From the NCBI RefSeq assembly GCF_014646655.1, contig NZ_BMNR01000001.1:62001-126000 (forward strand): 64,000 nucleotides of DNA, in the 5' to 3' direction. Below are positions 8,407 through 17,148 of this stretch, in pieces (the first letter of the stretch is position 1; each line of letters begins with the position of its first letter). Under the pieces are notes generated by a model. It worked only from the letters and a program-made list of their open reading frames with translations. It searched no databases and was not told the DNA's origin. Source of the DNA: Yeosuana aromativorans (GTDB taxonomy: Bacteria > Bacteroidota > Bacteroidia > Flavobacteriales > Flavobacteriaceae). The position numbers and the translations under genes were made by a program.

Positions 8407-9444
8407 ATGGAAACGTTTTTAGGCATAGATTATCCCACACTTTGGTATTTAGTAGTTGGGTTACTGTTTTCTGGTTATGCTATTTTAGAAGGCTTTGATT
8501 ATGGTGCGGGTGCATGGCATTTATTTTTAAGAAAAGATTTAAGCAGACGCATAGCAATCAATGCCATTGGCCCCATTTGGGATGCCAATCAAGTATGGCT
8601 TATTATCGGCGGTGGTGCCTTATTTGCTGGATTTCCAGTCATGTATGCTACCATGCTGTCTGCTATGTATATCCCTTTTATGCTGTTTTTAATGTTACTT
8701 GTTTTACGTTCTGCAGCTATTAAATTTAGAAGTGCCGAAGAAATGCTCTGGTGGCGAAAAACGTGGGACATCATTTATTTTGCGTCCAATACCTTGATTG
8801 CTTTTTTGTTGGGCGTTGTACTTGGAAACGTGTTGCAAGGCTTTGATATTGGTCCAGGTTTTACTTATGAAGGAGGCATCTTTTTTTCTTTTTTAAATCC
8901 TTATGCCATCATGGTAGGATTTACCACATTATCGTTATTTATGACACAAGGTGCTATTTTCTTATTACTAAAAACTGAAGGACGTTTATATGCAAGAATA
9001 ACCTTTCTATTAAAAAAAGGAATGATCTTTTTCATAATAAGTTTTTCCATAACATCCTTATACACATTAATATTCATTCCTGGGGTGACCGATAATTTTA
9101 AAGAAACACCAGAGTTTTTTATACTTCCCATATTAGCTTTTTTAGCGGTTGCTAATGTTCCAAGATTAGTTTCAAAAAAGAAATATTTATATGCGCTTAT
9201 TTTTTCATCCTTAACAATGGCATTTTTGCTTATGTTGGTTGCATTTCAATTATACCCAGTATTACTGCCTTCTACAATTCATCCAGAGCATAGTGTAACC
9301 ATTTATAATGCTGCGTCCTCTCAAAAATCATTAGGAATTATGCTAACCATTGTACTTATTGGTTCCCCCTTACTTGCTGGCTATTTTATTTTTCTATACA
9401 AGACCTTTTATGGAAAAGTAAAACTGGATGATACCAGTTATTAA
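8407..9444 (+). CDS. cydB: cytochrome bd ubiquinol oxidase subunit II
   Basis: A 345-residue partner of CydA, with eight predicted membrane segments and the family signatures ILEGFDYGAGAWHLF near the N-terminus and GPIWDANQVWLIIGGG in the first third. It lies 10 bases after cydA in the same operon. The length is normal for CydB. No CydX-like small frame or cydDC exporter is visible directly downstream; the following 300 bases hold no gene. CydB stabilises the heme centres of CydA and carries no catalytic heme itself in most species. Confidence 0.96.
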   Translation: METFLGIDYPTLWYLVVGLLFSGYAILEGFDYGAGAWHLFLRKDLSRRIAINAIGPIWDANQVWLIIGGGALFAGFPVMYATMLSAMYIPFMLFLMLLVLRSAAIKFRSAEEMLWWRKTWDIIYFASNTLIAFLLGVVLGNVLQGFDIGPGFTYEGGIFFSFLNPYAIMVGFTTLSLFMTQGAIFLLLKTEGRLYARITFLLKKGMIFFIISFSITSLYTLIFIPGVTDNFKETPEFFILPILAFLAVANVPRLVSKKKYLYALIFSSLTMAFLLMLVAFQLYPVLLPSTIHPEHSVTIYNAASSQKSLGIMLTIVLIGSPLLAGYFIFLYKTFYGKVKLDDTSY

Positions 9445-9752
9445 TTTCCTAATGGAACAATAGCAATAAGATAAATTCTTTATTAAAAAGTTGAAACTAA
9501 TGAAGCGAATCGGTGTTTCAAACTAAAAATGGTCATTATAGTCGGCTAAAATTAAAACATCTGAAAAGCACTTCAACCTCCATAATCGTTTGATTTTTTG
9601 TTGTTTATATTTTAAAAACGCCATAATTCTAATGCTCAAAAAACACGCTTTACAGCTAACAAAAGTCATGTTTAAATCCACCTTCAACTGTTATATTTAG
9701 TTCTTACTAAATCAAAATATAAAAACACTCAAATGTGTTTTTTAAAGTGAAA
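9445..9752. other. gene-free region before the P-type ATPase
   Basis: No convincing coding frame. It holds an 18-base palindrome (9695-9712) and a terminator-like repeat AAAAACAC / GTGTTTTT at 9721-9742, directly before the ATPase start. The left 240 bases are AT-rich with no structure that I can support. Confidence 0.6.
9695..9712. promoter_or_regulatory. palindromic operator candidate ATTTAGT-TCTT-ACTAAAT
   Basis: Perfect 7-base arms around a 4-base spacer, 41 bases before the ATPase start codon. The position suits an operator for a metal-sensing regulator, but no such regulator gene lies next to it. Confidence 0.4.
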
Positions 9753-11957
9753 ATGAATACACTAGAGTTTGAAATAGAGAATAGTAAACATCCTTTGAAA
9801 ACTCAAAAAATTGAGCGAATTTTGAGTCAAGAAAAAGGCATAAACCATGTTTCTGTTTCAAAGTTAGGACTCGTACAATTGGAATGGGATGGTAATGAGA
9901 CTAATCAATCTGAGATAATTGAATCCGTAAAAAAAATAGGCTTGACTATTCATAAACCAAAAAACAGTGAGCAGAAGCTAAATAAAGAAACTCGTCAACC
10001 AGAGTCTAACAGCCTAATGTTTTTTGGCGAAAATACTGAGCTCTATTTTGCTATACTCAGTGGTATATTCTGGATATTAGGCGTTATTTTCTCCTTTATA
10101 AACATGACACCAGATTACCTTTCAACTGGTCTTTACATTATAGGAGGTGTTTTTGGGGGTGTTTTTACTTTAATCACAGCCAGCAAGGATTTACTTAAGG
10201 GAAAATTTGAAATCGATTTTCTCATGCTCTTTGCTGCAATTGGAGCCGCCATACTTGGAAAATGGGCAGAAGCAGCTTTGCTACTTTTTTTGTTCAGTTT
10301 AGGCCATGCGCTAGAACATTATGCTATGAAACGGGCCAGAAAGTCCATTACGGCACTTTCTGATTTAACTCCTCCAATGGCTTTATTAAAACGTGATGGA
10401 GAATTGATTGAAATACATATTGAACAGCTCAAACTGGGAGATATTATTGTAGTAAAACCAAATTCAAAAATTGCAGCCGATGGAGTTGTTATAAAAGGAA
10501 CGAGCGCTGTGAACCAAGCCTCCATTACCGGTGAAAGCATACCTGTTGATAAACAACCTAACCAAAATTGGCAAAATGAAAATGACATCAATAAACTGCT
10601 TCCAGAGCATCGTGTTTTTGCCGGCACGATTAATGGTAGTGGCGCACTGGAAATTAAAGTATTAAAAGAAGCCAAGGATAGTACACTTTCAAAACTGATT
10701 ACTCTGGTTAAAGAAGCGGAAACACAAAAATCACCAACACAACTACTTACCGATAAATTTGAAAGATATTATGTGCCTTCAGTTTTAGTTTTAGTGATTT
10801 TTTTAATATTCGGTTTTCTGGTTTTAAACGAAACCTTTCAACAAAGTTTTTACCGAGCAATGTCTGTATTAATTGCAGCCTCACCTTGTGCACTGGCCAT
10901 TTCTACACCAAGTGCCGTATTGGCCGGAATTGCCCGTGCTGCACGCCATGGGGTGTTAATTAAAGGTGGTCGTCCTCTCGAGGATTTAGGCGGATTAAAA
11001 GCAATAGCCTTTGACAAAACAGGAACGCTCACAACAGGCAAACCAACATTAACGCATGCCATTCCATGTGGGAACACTACCAAATCGCAACTATTGCAAA
11101 TTGCCGTGGCGGTGGAAGCCTTAAGTGACCATCCTCTGGCTGAAGCCATAGTTGAAGGTGGGAAAAAACAACTGGGAAACACACCCATTCCAAAAGCCGA
11201 AAACCTAAAATCTTTAACTGCCAGAGGAATTCAAGCTAACTTTGAAAATAGTTTAATCCACATTGGCAACAGAAGACTTTTTGAAGGATTGACAGGAAAC
11301 AAAGTTCCCGATGAAATTGACATGAAAATGTCTGAACTGGAATCTGGAGGACACACCGCCATGATCGTTTATCAAAACAACACGTATTTAGGAATTGTAT
11401 CGGCTATGGATATTGCTCGTCCAGAAACTATTTCAACCCTTGCTACTTTGAAAAAAATGGGCATTAAGCGAATGATTATGCTAACTGGAGACAATCAAAA
11501 AGTAGCCGATGCAATCGCCAAACATATTGGAATCACTGACCCAATGGGCAGTTTATTGCCTGAAAACAAAGTAACAGCCATAGAACAATTAAAACAAGAG
11601 GAAGGAAATGTTGCCATGGTTGGTGACGGTGTAAACGATGCGCCTGCTATGGCCAAAAGCACCGTAGGTATTGCAATGGGAGCAGCCGGTTCAGACGTTG
11701 CTTTGGAAACGGCCGATATTGCCTTAATGGCTGATAAGCTAAGCAACCTTCCATTTGCAATTGGTTTAAGCAGAAAAGCAAAACAGATCATAAAACAAAA
11801 CCTGGTTATCAGTTTGGGAATGGTGGCAATTTTAGTCCCAATGACCATTATGGGAACAATAGCCATCGGCCCTGCCGTAGTAGGCCATGAAGGATCCACG
11901 TTACTGGTGGTATTAAATGCCTTAAGGTTGTTAAAATATGATATTCAAGACACTTAA
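9753..11957 (+). CDS. P1B-type (P1B-4-like) heavy-metal transporting ATPase
   Basis: A 734-residue inner-membrane pump driving metal export by ATP hydrolysis. The ATG at 9753 is preferred over an upstream GTG because the latter lies inside a hairpin. Residues 1-70 resemble an HMA domain but lack the CxxC metal site. The core shows TGES, the membrane motif Ser377-Pro378-Cys379, the phosphorylation site Asp421 in DKTGTLT, SDHPLAEA (nucleotide-binding His-Pro), GDGVNDAPA and a final-helix HEGSTLLVVLNALRLL (His712-Glu713). SPC together with HEGS is the signature of the P1B-4 subgroup, whose studied members export Co(II), Fe(II) or related ions. It is therefore less likely to be a Cu(I) or Zn/Cd pump of the CPC types. 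It is probably monocistronic. Confidence 0.9.
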   Translation: MNTLEFEIENSKHPLKTQKIERILSQEKGINHVSVSKLGLVQLEWDGNETNQSEIIESVKKIGLTIHKPKNSEQKLNKETRQPESNSLMFFGENTELYFAILSGIFWILGVIFSFINMTPDYLSTGLYIIGGVFGGVFTLITASKDLLKGKFEIDFLMLFAAIGAAILGKWAEAALLLFLFSLGHALEHYAMKRARKSITALSDLTPPMALLKRDGELIEIHIEQLKLGDIIVVKPNSKIAADGVVIKGTSAVNQASITGESIPVDKQPNQNWQNENDINKLLPEHRVFAGTINGSGALEIKVLKEAKDSTLSKLITLVKEAETQKSPTQLLTDKFERYYVPSVLVLVIFLIFGFLVLNETFQQSFYRAMSVLIAASPCALAISTPSAVLAGIARAARHGVLIKGGRPLEDLGGLKAIAFDKTGTLTTGKPTLTHAIPCGNTTKSQLLQIAVAVEALSDHPLAEAIVEGGKKQLGNTPIPKAENLKSLTARGIQANFENSLIHIGNRRLFEGLTGNKVPDEIDMKMSELESGGHTAMIVYQNNTYLGIVSAMDIARPETISTLATLKKMGIKRMIMLTGDNQKVADAIAKHIGITDPMGSLLPENKVTAIEQLKQEEGNVAMVGDGVNDAPAMAKSTVGIAMGAAGSDVALETADIALMADKLSNLPFAIGLSRKAKQIIKQNLVISLGMVAILVPMTIMGTIAIGPAVVGHEGSTLLVVLNALRLLKYDIQDT

Positions 11958-12031
11958 TAATTCAAAAAAGAAAGGCTTTTAGGCTGATGTGTTGTATTTT
12001 TAGATTATTATTTTTATCAAAATTGAATCTA

Positions 12032-14473
12032 ATGACTATCAAAGCTTACAAACTCGCCTTTTTGCTGCTTTTTGCACTGTTCAGCAATTTAACATCGAAT
12101 GCTCAAGTTAGGGAAACAATCAATCTTCAAAACGATTGGAAATTCATAAAAGGAAATCCAGAGAATGCTTCTCAAATAACTTTCGATGACACCCAATGGA
12201 AAACCGTAAAAATCCCACATGATTGGGCTATAGGCGAACCTTTTATTAAAGATGGCGATGGCAATACAGGCAAATTACCTTGGAAAGCAGAAGGCTGGTA
12301 CAGAAAGATTTTAGATATAAAACCATCTTATAAAAACAAACGAGTCATTCTGGTATTTGATGGTGTCATGGCATTTCCAAAAGTTTACATCAACGGTAAC
12401 TTAGCTGGTGAATGGGATTACGGCTATAATTCATTTTATATTGATATTACCAATTTTTTGAATTTCGACAAAAAAAACATCCTTGCCGTTCATGCCGATA
12501 CACATCAGCATGACAGCAGATGGTATCCTGGCGGTGGCATTTATAGAAAAGTCCAAATGATTGTAACAAATCCCGTTCATGTTAATATCTGGGGAACTTA
12601 CATTACAACACCAATTATTAAAGAAAATTTGGCAGATGTTAGAATCAGTTCAATTATTTTAAACCAGTCAAAGAGCGACCAAGAGGTCAAGATAGAGCAC
12701 ATTATTGTAAACAGCAATGGTAACGAAATTGATAGAGATAGCATTTCAAGAACCGTTTTATCAGGAAAAGATAAAAACCTAGAAGTAACCCTTCAAGTGC
12801 CCAACCCTGAAATGTGGGATATTAAAAACCCCGTATTGTATTCAGTTAAAACCAACGTGTTCATTGACAATAAATTGTCCGATAGTGAAATAACAAAATT
12901 TGGAATTAGGAACATTAAATTTACTGCAGATGACGGGTTTCACTTAAATGGAAGACGTGTACAATTAAAAGGCGTTAATCTGCACAGTGATTTAGGGCCT
13001 TTAGGCATGGCTTTCAATAAACGAGCTCTGCAAAGAGAACTAGAAATCATGAAATCAATGGGAGTGAATGCCGTGAGAAACAGTCATAATGTTGCAGCAC
13101 CAGAGCTATTGGATCTTTGTGATGAAATGGGCTTATTATTGTTTGATGAGGCTTTTGATAAATACGATGCTAAAATAGATATTACAGACGATACTAATTT
13201 TGAAGATTTTGCACACAGAAATATCAAAAACTTTGTTGTTAGGGACCGTAACCATCCTTGTGTTTTTATTTGGAGTGTTGGCAACGAAATTGGAGATGTT
13301 CAAAACAACATCAATAATGGATTCCAACGCTTGCACACCATGGTCAACTATGTAGACAAATATGACCCCACAAGACCTGTAACTTTGGTGAATGACAATA
13401 TGCAAAGTGCCGCTTTAAGACATTTTGACTATTATGATGTGCACAGTTGGAACTATGGCAGACGGTATCGCTTGGCCAGAGAATTGGAGCCTAATAAATC
13501 CGTTATCATTAGTGAATCTGCTTCAACGGTCAGTACACGCGGGTTTTATGAATTTCCTTTACCTGATAAAAAAACAGACTTCACCAAGTCCTTACAAGTA
13601 AGTTCGTATGATTTAAATGCTCCAGCATGGGCCGAAATATCTGATGACGATTTTATGTGGCAACAAGATGAACCGTATGTTGCCGGCGAATTTGTTTGGA
13701 CAGGATTTGATTATTTAGGCGAACCTACACCGTATTCCAACCAAGAAGTCAAAAAAATGGGCATGACTGATAAAGATGCTTCCAGAAGTTCATATTTTGG
13801 CATTGTTGATCTGGTAGGCATTCCTAAAGATCGATATTATTTGTACAAAAGCTATTGGAAACCAGAAGAGACTACCGTCCATATCTTGCCACATTGGAAT
13901 TGGGAAGGAAAAGAAGGTGACACCATTCCGGTGTTTGTATATACAAATGGTAATAGCGCCGAGCTTTTTGTCAATGGAAAATCACAAGGCAAGCAATATA
14001 AAAAACCAGATTCCAAAAACTCAGTTGAGAGATTTAGGTTAATGTGGAAAGATGTTGTTTATCAACCAGGCGAAGTAAAAGCCGTAGCCTATAAAAACGG
14101 CGTTGAAATTGAAACCAACGTTGTCAAAACAGCTGGCAAACCTTATCAATTAAAACTAACAGCAGACAGAACAGAACTAGATGCGAATGGCAAAGACCTG
14201 TCTTATATCTTAATTGAGGCCGTTGATAAACAAGGAAACTTATGTCCGCTGGCTGACAACAACATTAATATTTCAATTAAAGGTGATGCTCATATTGCTG
14301 GCGTAGGAAACGGTAATCCGCAATCATTTGCTCCATTTCAATCAAACACCATAAAACTTTTTTATGGAAAAGCGATGGTAATTGTAGGTTCAAACAACAA
14401 CCAAAGCGACTTGTTGGTTAAAGCGACATCAAAAGGATTAAAAAGTCATGCTATAAAACTTGAAATTAAATAA
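12032..14473 (+). CDS. glycoside hydrolase family 2 enzyme, beta-galactosidase-like
   Basis: An 813-residue exported enzyme. The start at 12032 gives a signal peptide (MTIKAYKLAFLLLFALFSNLTSNAQ). Domain order: sugar-binding jelly roll (about 25-180, with HDWAIGEPF and RWYPGGGIYR), Ig-like sandwich (about 185-295), TIM barrel (about 300-600), then C-terminal beta domains of the DUF4982/invasin-like kind. The proposed acid/base is Glu419 (GNEIG) and the nucleophile Glu495 (IISES). The barrel end GEFVWTGFDYLGEPTPY is typical of GH2 beta-galactosidases of Bacteroidota. In this genome it could take galactose from galactan side chains made accessible by the GH53 enzyme about 8 kb away, but it is not in that locus. 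Activity could also be on other beta-linked sugars. Confidence 0.85.
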   Translation: MTIKAYKLAFLLLFALFSNLTSNAQVRETINLQNDWKFIKGNPENASQITFDDTQWKTVKIPHDWAIGEPFIKDGDGNTGKLPWKAEGWYRKILDIKPSYKNKRVILVFDGVMAFPKVYINGNLAGEWDYGYNSFYIDITNFLNFDKKNILAVHADTHQHDSRWYPGGGIYRKVQMIVTNPVHVNIWGTYITTPIIKENLADVRISSIILNQSKSDQEVKIEHIIVNSNGNEIDRDSISRTVLSGKDKNLEVTLQVPNPEMWDIKNPVLYSVKTNVFIDNKLSDSEITKFGIRNIKFTADDGFHLNGRRVQLKGVNLHSDLGPLGMAFNKRALQRELEIMKSMGVNAVRNSHNVAAPELLDLCDEMGLLLFDEAFDKYDAKIDITDDTNFEDFAHRNIKNFVVRDRNHPCVFIWSVGNEIGDVQNNINNGFQRLHTMVNYVDKYDPTRPVTLVNDNMQSAALRHFDYYDVHSWNYGRRYRLARELEPNKSVIISESASTVSTRGFYEFPLPDKKTDFTKSLQVSSYDLNAPAWAEISDDDFMWQQDEPYVAGEFVWTGFDYLGEPTPYSNQEVKKMGMTDKDASRSSYFGIVDLVGIPKDRYYLYKSYWKPEETTVHILPHWNWEGKEGDTIPVFVYTNGNSAELFVNGKSQGKQYKKPDSKNSVERFRLMWKDVVYQPGEVKAVAYKNGVEIETNVVKTAGKPYQLKLTADRTELDANGKDLSYILIEAVDKQGNLCPLADNNINISIKGDAHIAGVGNGNPQSFAPFQSNTIKLFYGKAMVIVGSNNNQSDLLVKATSKGLKSHAIKLEIK

Positions 14474-14546
14474 AAGCATTAACCAAACAAGATATTATTT
14501 TTGAAGGTTTAAATAAGCTTTCAAAATAAAAACCCATACTCAATTT

Positions 14547-14580
14547 AAAAGCAATCTTAACATTAAAGATTACTTTTTTT
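14547..14580 (+). terminator. probable terminator after the GH2 gene
   Basis: AAAAGCAATCTT and AAGATTACTTTT form a stem with one mismatch and a 7-base loop, followed by a run of T. It lies 74 bases after the GH2 stop codon. Confidence 0.55.
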
Positions 14581-14584
14581 GTTA

Positions 14585-14600
14585 AGTAACATTAGTTACT
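14585..14600. promoter_or_regulatory. palindromic operator candidate AGTAAC-ATTA-GTTACT
   Basis: Perfect 6-base arms with a 4-base spacer, identical in its arms to the site at 6358-6373. It ends 21 bases before the -7 box of the efflux operon, so it covers the -33 region, a typical repressor or activator position. Confidence 0.55.
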
Positions 14601-14621
14601 AACAAACATTTTCTACAGTTA

Positions 14622-14629
14622 TACTTTTG
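14622..14629 (+). promoter_or_regulatory. -7 promoter element TACTTTTG of the efflux operon
   Basis: Full TAnnTTTG match 21 bases before the ATG of the TolC-like gene. It supports the ATG at 14650 over a GTG at 14632, which would lie almost at the transcription start. Confidence 0.6.
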
Positions 14630-14649
14630 CCGTGTTAAATAATTCATCT

Positions 14650-15963
14650 ATGAAAAATAACATAAGCATATTAACCTTTTATTTTTTTAGTGTTGTTTCT
14701 TTAATTCATGCACAAGAGGTCGTTCCTATATCTAAGGACGATGTTCTAAGCCAGGTATTGGAAAACAACCAAACCATAAAAATTTCAGAGTCAGATTTTA
14801 ATCAAGCCAAAGCAGACTACAGACAGACCAATGCTATTTTTCTGCCTAACATAACGGTATCGCATACGGCCATTTCAACAACCAATCCTTTAATGGCTTT
14901 TGGCTCTAAATTAAACCAAGAGATATTGACTGCCAATGATTTTAATCCGGCCTTGTTGAACGACCCCAATAAAACCCAAAATTTTGCAACGCGTTTTGAA
15001 GTTAAACAACCACTAATAAACCTTGATGGTTTGTACCAACGTAAAGCCGCGAAAAATAAAATGGAGGCCATGAATTTACAAACAGAAAGAACCAGTGATT
15101 ATTTGGTGTTTGAAGTCAATAAAGCCTATATGCAACTGCAATTGGCTTACAAAGCGCAAGATGTAATTGAAAAAGCTCTTAAAGCTGCTGAATCCAATCA
15201 GCAATTGGCCGACAACAGCTATAAGCAAGGGTATTTGCAACGTGCCGATGTATTGGCGGTTGAAGTTCGGGTTTCCGAAGTTAAAAATCAGTTACAAATG
15301 GCCAAAAGTAATATTGAGAACGCTTCAAACTATTTGTCATTTCTAATGAATAACTATACAAGCTCCGTTCTAAAACCAACCGACAGCTTAACGGTAAACA
15401 CGTTGGGTTTAATTACGGCATCTCAAGTTTCTGAAGATCGTGCCGATATCAAAGCCATGCAACTAGCTTCAAACGCATACCAAAGCATGCATAAAGCAGA
15501 TAATGTGGCGTTTCTTCCAACGTTGAATGCCTTTGGAAGTTATGAGCTTTATGATGATCAAGTATTTCAGGGCAATGCCAATGGCTATTTAATTGGTGCA
15601 CAGCTTAGCTGGACTATTTTAGATGGCACTAAGCGCTTTGGAAAAGCTCAAAAAAGTAAAGCGGAATATGAAAAATCAAAACTTCAATATGAGCAATACG
15701 TATCTCAAAGCCAGTTAGAACTCAATAAAGCCAAACGAATGTTTATTGATGCGGAAAACAAATTAAAGCTATCAAAACTAGCTATGGAACAATCGCATGA
15801 ATCCTTACGGATTAGAACAAACCGCTTTAAGGAAGGCTTGGAAAAAACATCCGACCTATTGATGGCCGAAACACAATTTGCCCAAAAACAACTAGAATAC
15901 TACCAAACCATTTTTGAATACAACTATGCGCAAGCATACTTACAATTTTTAACCAAAGAATAA
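14650..15963 (+). CDS. TolC-family outer membrane efflux protein
   Basis: A 437-residue exported protein that forms the outer-membrane channel of a tripartite efflux system. It starts with a signal peptide (MKNNISILTFYFFSVVSLIHAQ). The two tandem halves of the OEP family are visible as long alpha-helical stretches: residues about 40-230, with ASNQQLADNSYKQGYLQRAD, and 260-435, with SLRIRTNRFKEGLEKTSDLLMAE. These repeats form the trans-periplasmic barrel. It is the first gene of an operon followed 7 bases later by the membrane fusion protein. The palindrome and -7 box upstream indicate regulated expression. Substrate is unknown. Confidence 0.92.
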   Translation: MKNNISILTFYFFSVVSLIHAQEVVPISKDDVLSQVLENNQTIKISESDFNQAKADYRQTNAIFLPNITVSHTAISTTNPLMAFGSKLNQEILTANDFNPALLNDPNKTQNFATRFEVKQPLINLDGLYQRKAAKNKMEAMNLQTERTSDYLVFEVNKAYMQLQLAYKAQDVIEKALKAAESNQQLADNSYKQGYLQRADVLAVEVRVSEVKNQLQMAKSNIENASNYLSFLMNNYTSSVLKPTDSLTVNTLGLITASQVSEDRADIKAMQLASNAYQSMHKADNVAFLPTLNAFGSYELYDDQVFQGNANGYLIGAQLSWTILDGTKRFGKAQKSKAEYEKSKLQYEQYVSQSQLELNKAKRMFIDAENKLKLSKLAMEQSHESLRIRTNRFKEGLEKTSDLLMAETQFAQKQLEYYQTIFEYNYAQAYLQFLTKE

Positions 15964-15970
15964 CATAACC

Positions 15971-17044
15971 ATGAAAAAGATATATACAATAACACTTTTA
16001 GCACTTAGTTTTTTAACAGTAAGCTGTGGCAGTGATGACAAAAAAACGATGGAAGACAACACACCCATTCCGGTTAAAGTTCGTGCCGTAAATGAAAACA
16101 GCAACCATTCATTTTTAACGGCCAGTGGAACCATCCAAGCCGTTAACAGTGCCAATTTAAGCACCCGTATGATGGGATTTGTTACCAACTTGCCCGTAAA
16201 CATTGGCGACAAAGTAAAAAAAGGACAGCTTTTGATAGCTATTAACAATGCAGACTTGCAGGCCAAACTATCCCAAGTGAACGCTAGTATTATGGAAGCC
16301 ACTGCTGCTTTTAATAATGCTGAAAAAGATTATAACCGTTACAAAAATCTGTTTGCCGAAAACAGTGCTTCGCAAAAAGAGTTGGACGACATGACGGCGC
16401 ATTACAATATGGCAAAAGCCAGGTTGGAAGGTGCCAAACAAATGAAAAATGAAGTAGAAGCCCAATTTGCCTATGCCAACATAAGAGCACCTTTTGACGG
16501 TGTCATTACAGGAAAATTCATCAAAGACGGCGATATGGCCAATCCAGGCATGCCATTACTTGCCATGGAATCTCCAGGCAATTTTGAGGTAACTGCAATG
16601 GTTCCTGAAAGTGAGATTTCAAAAATAACTTCAGGCACAGCGGTTAAGATTTTTGTAAAATCCATTAACGAGATAATAGCTGGAACCGTAACTGAAATAA
16701 GTACATCTGCCAAAAATACCGGTGGACAATATGTGGTTAAAATAGCTTTGGACAAAACCAAAACATCCATTTTGTCGGGCATGTTCGTAACGGTTCAATT
16801 TCCTTTGGAAAAGCAACAACAAACAGACATGGTTTTAATACCTAGCGAAGCTTTGGTAACCAAAGGTCAGCTTTATGGAATTTATACCGTTAGTGAAAGC
16901 AACACCGCCCTGTTGCGTTGGCTGCGCTTAGGAAAAACCTTTGGTGATCAAGTAGAGGTGTTATCTGGTTTGTCGGCCAATGAATCGTACATTATTTCTG
17001 CTGAAGGAAAATTGTATAACGGTGCTAAAGTAAGTATTCAATAA
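15971..17044 (+). CDS. RND efflux periplasmic adaptor (membrane fusion protein), lipoprotein
   Basis: A 357-residue adaptor joining the RND pump to the TolC channel. The signal peptide has a lipobox ending at Cys19 (LTVSC). Domains in order: barrel-sandwich/lipoyl half 1 (IGDKVKKGQLLIAINNADLQ), alpha-helical hairpin (about 90-150, NAEKDYNRYKNLFAENSASQKELDD), lipoyl half 2 (IRAPFDGVITGKFIKDGDMA), beta-barrel and membrane-proximal domains (VLIPSEALVTKGQLYGIYTV). This is the standard HlyD/AcrA layout. It lies 7 bases after the TolC-like gene and 104 bases before the pump gene. Confidence 0.94.
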   Translation: MKKIYTITLLALSFLTVSCGSDDKKTMEDNTPIPVKVRAVNENSNHSFLTASGTIQAVNSANLSTRMMGFVTNLPVNIGDKVKKGQLLIAINNADLQAKLSQVNASIMEATAAFNNAEKDYNRYKNLFAENSASQKELDDMTAHYNMAKARLEGAKQMKNEVEAQFAYANIRAPFDGVITGKFIKDGDMANPGMPLLAMESPGNFEVTAMVPESEISKITSGTAVKIFVKSINEIIAGTVTEISTSAKNTGGQYVVKIALDKTKTSILSGMFVTVQFPLEKQQQTDMVLIPSEALVTKGQLYGIYTVSESNTALLRWLRLGKTFGDQVEVLSGLSANESYIISAEGKLYNGAKVSIQ

Positions 17045-17082
17045 TTAAAAAACGCGTTAAGGATTGAACCATTGTTGGAGCT

Positions 17083-17106
17083 CTTTTTTGCTGAAAGCAT
17101 AAAAAG
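17083..17106. repeat. bulged hairpin element between adaptor and pump genes
   Basis: CTTTTTTGC and GCATAAAAAG pair around a TGAAA loop with a single bulged T. The surrounding 70 bases are less AT-rich than most spacers here. On the minus strand they read LSPVAFYAFSKKELQQWFNP before a stop, without a start codon. It may be a dispersed intergenic element. Confidence 0.3.
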
Positions 17107-17148
17107 CGACTGGTGAAAGCCTATTAAAACGCCAAAAAATAAATAACC

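Noticed and set aside
9721-9742. Terminator-like hairpin AAAAACAC / GTGTTTTT before the P-type ATPase
   Set aside because: The stem is mostly A-T and no complete gene precedes it closely. I kept it only as part of the region description.
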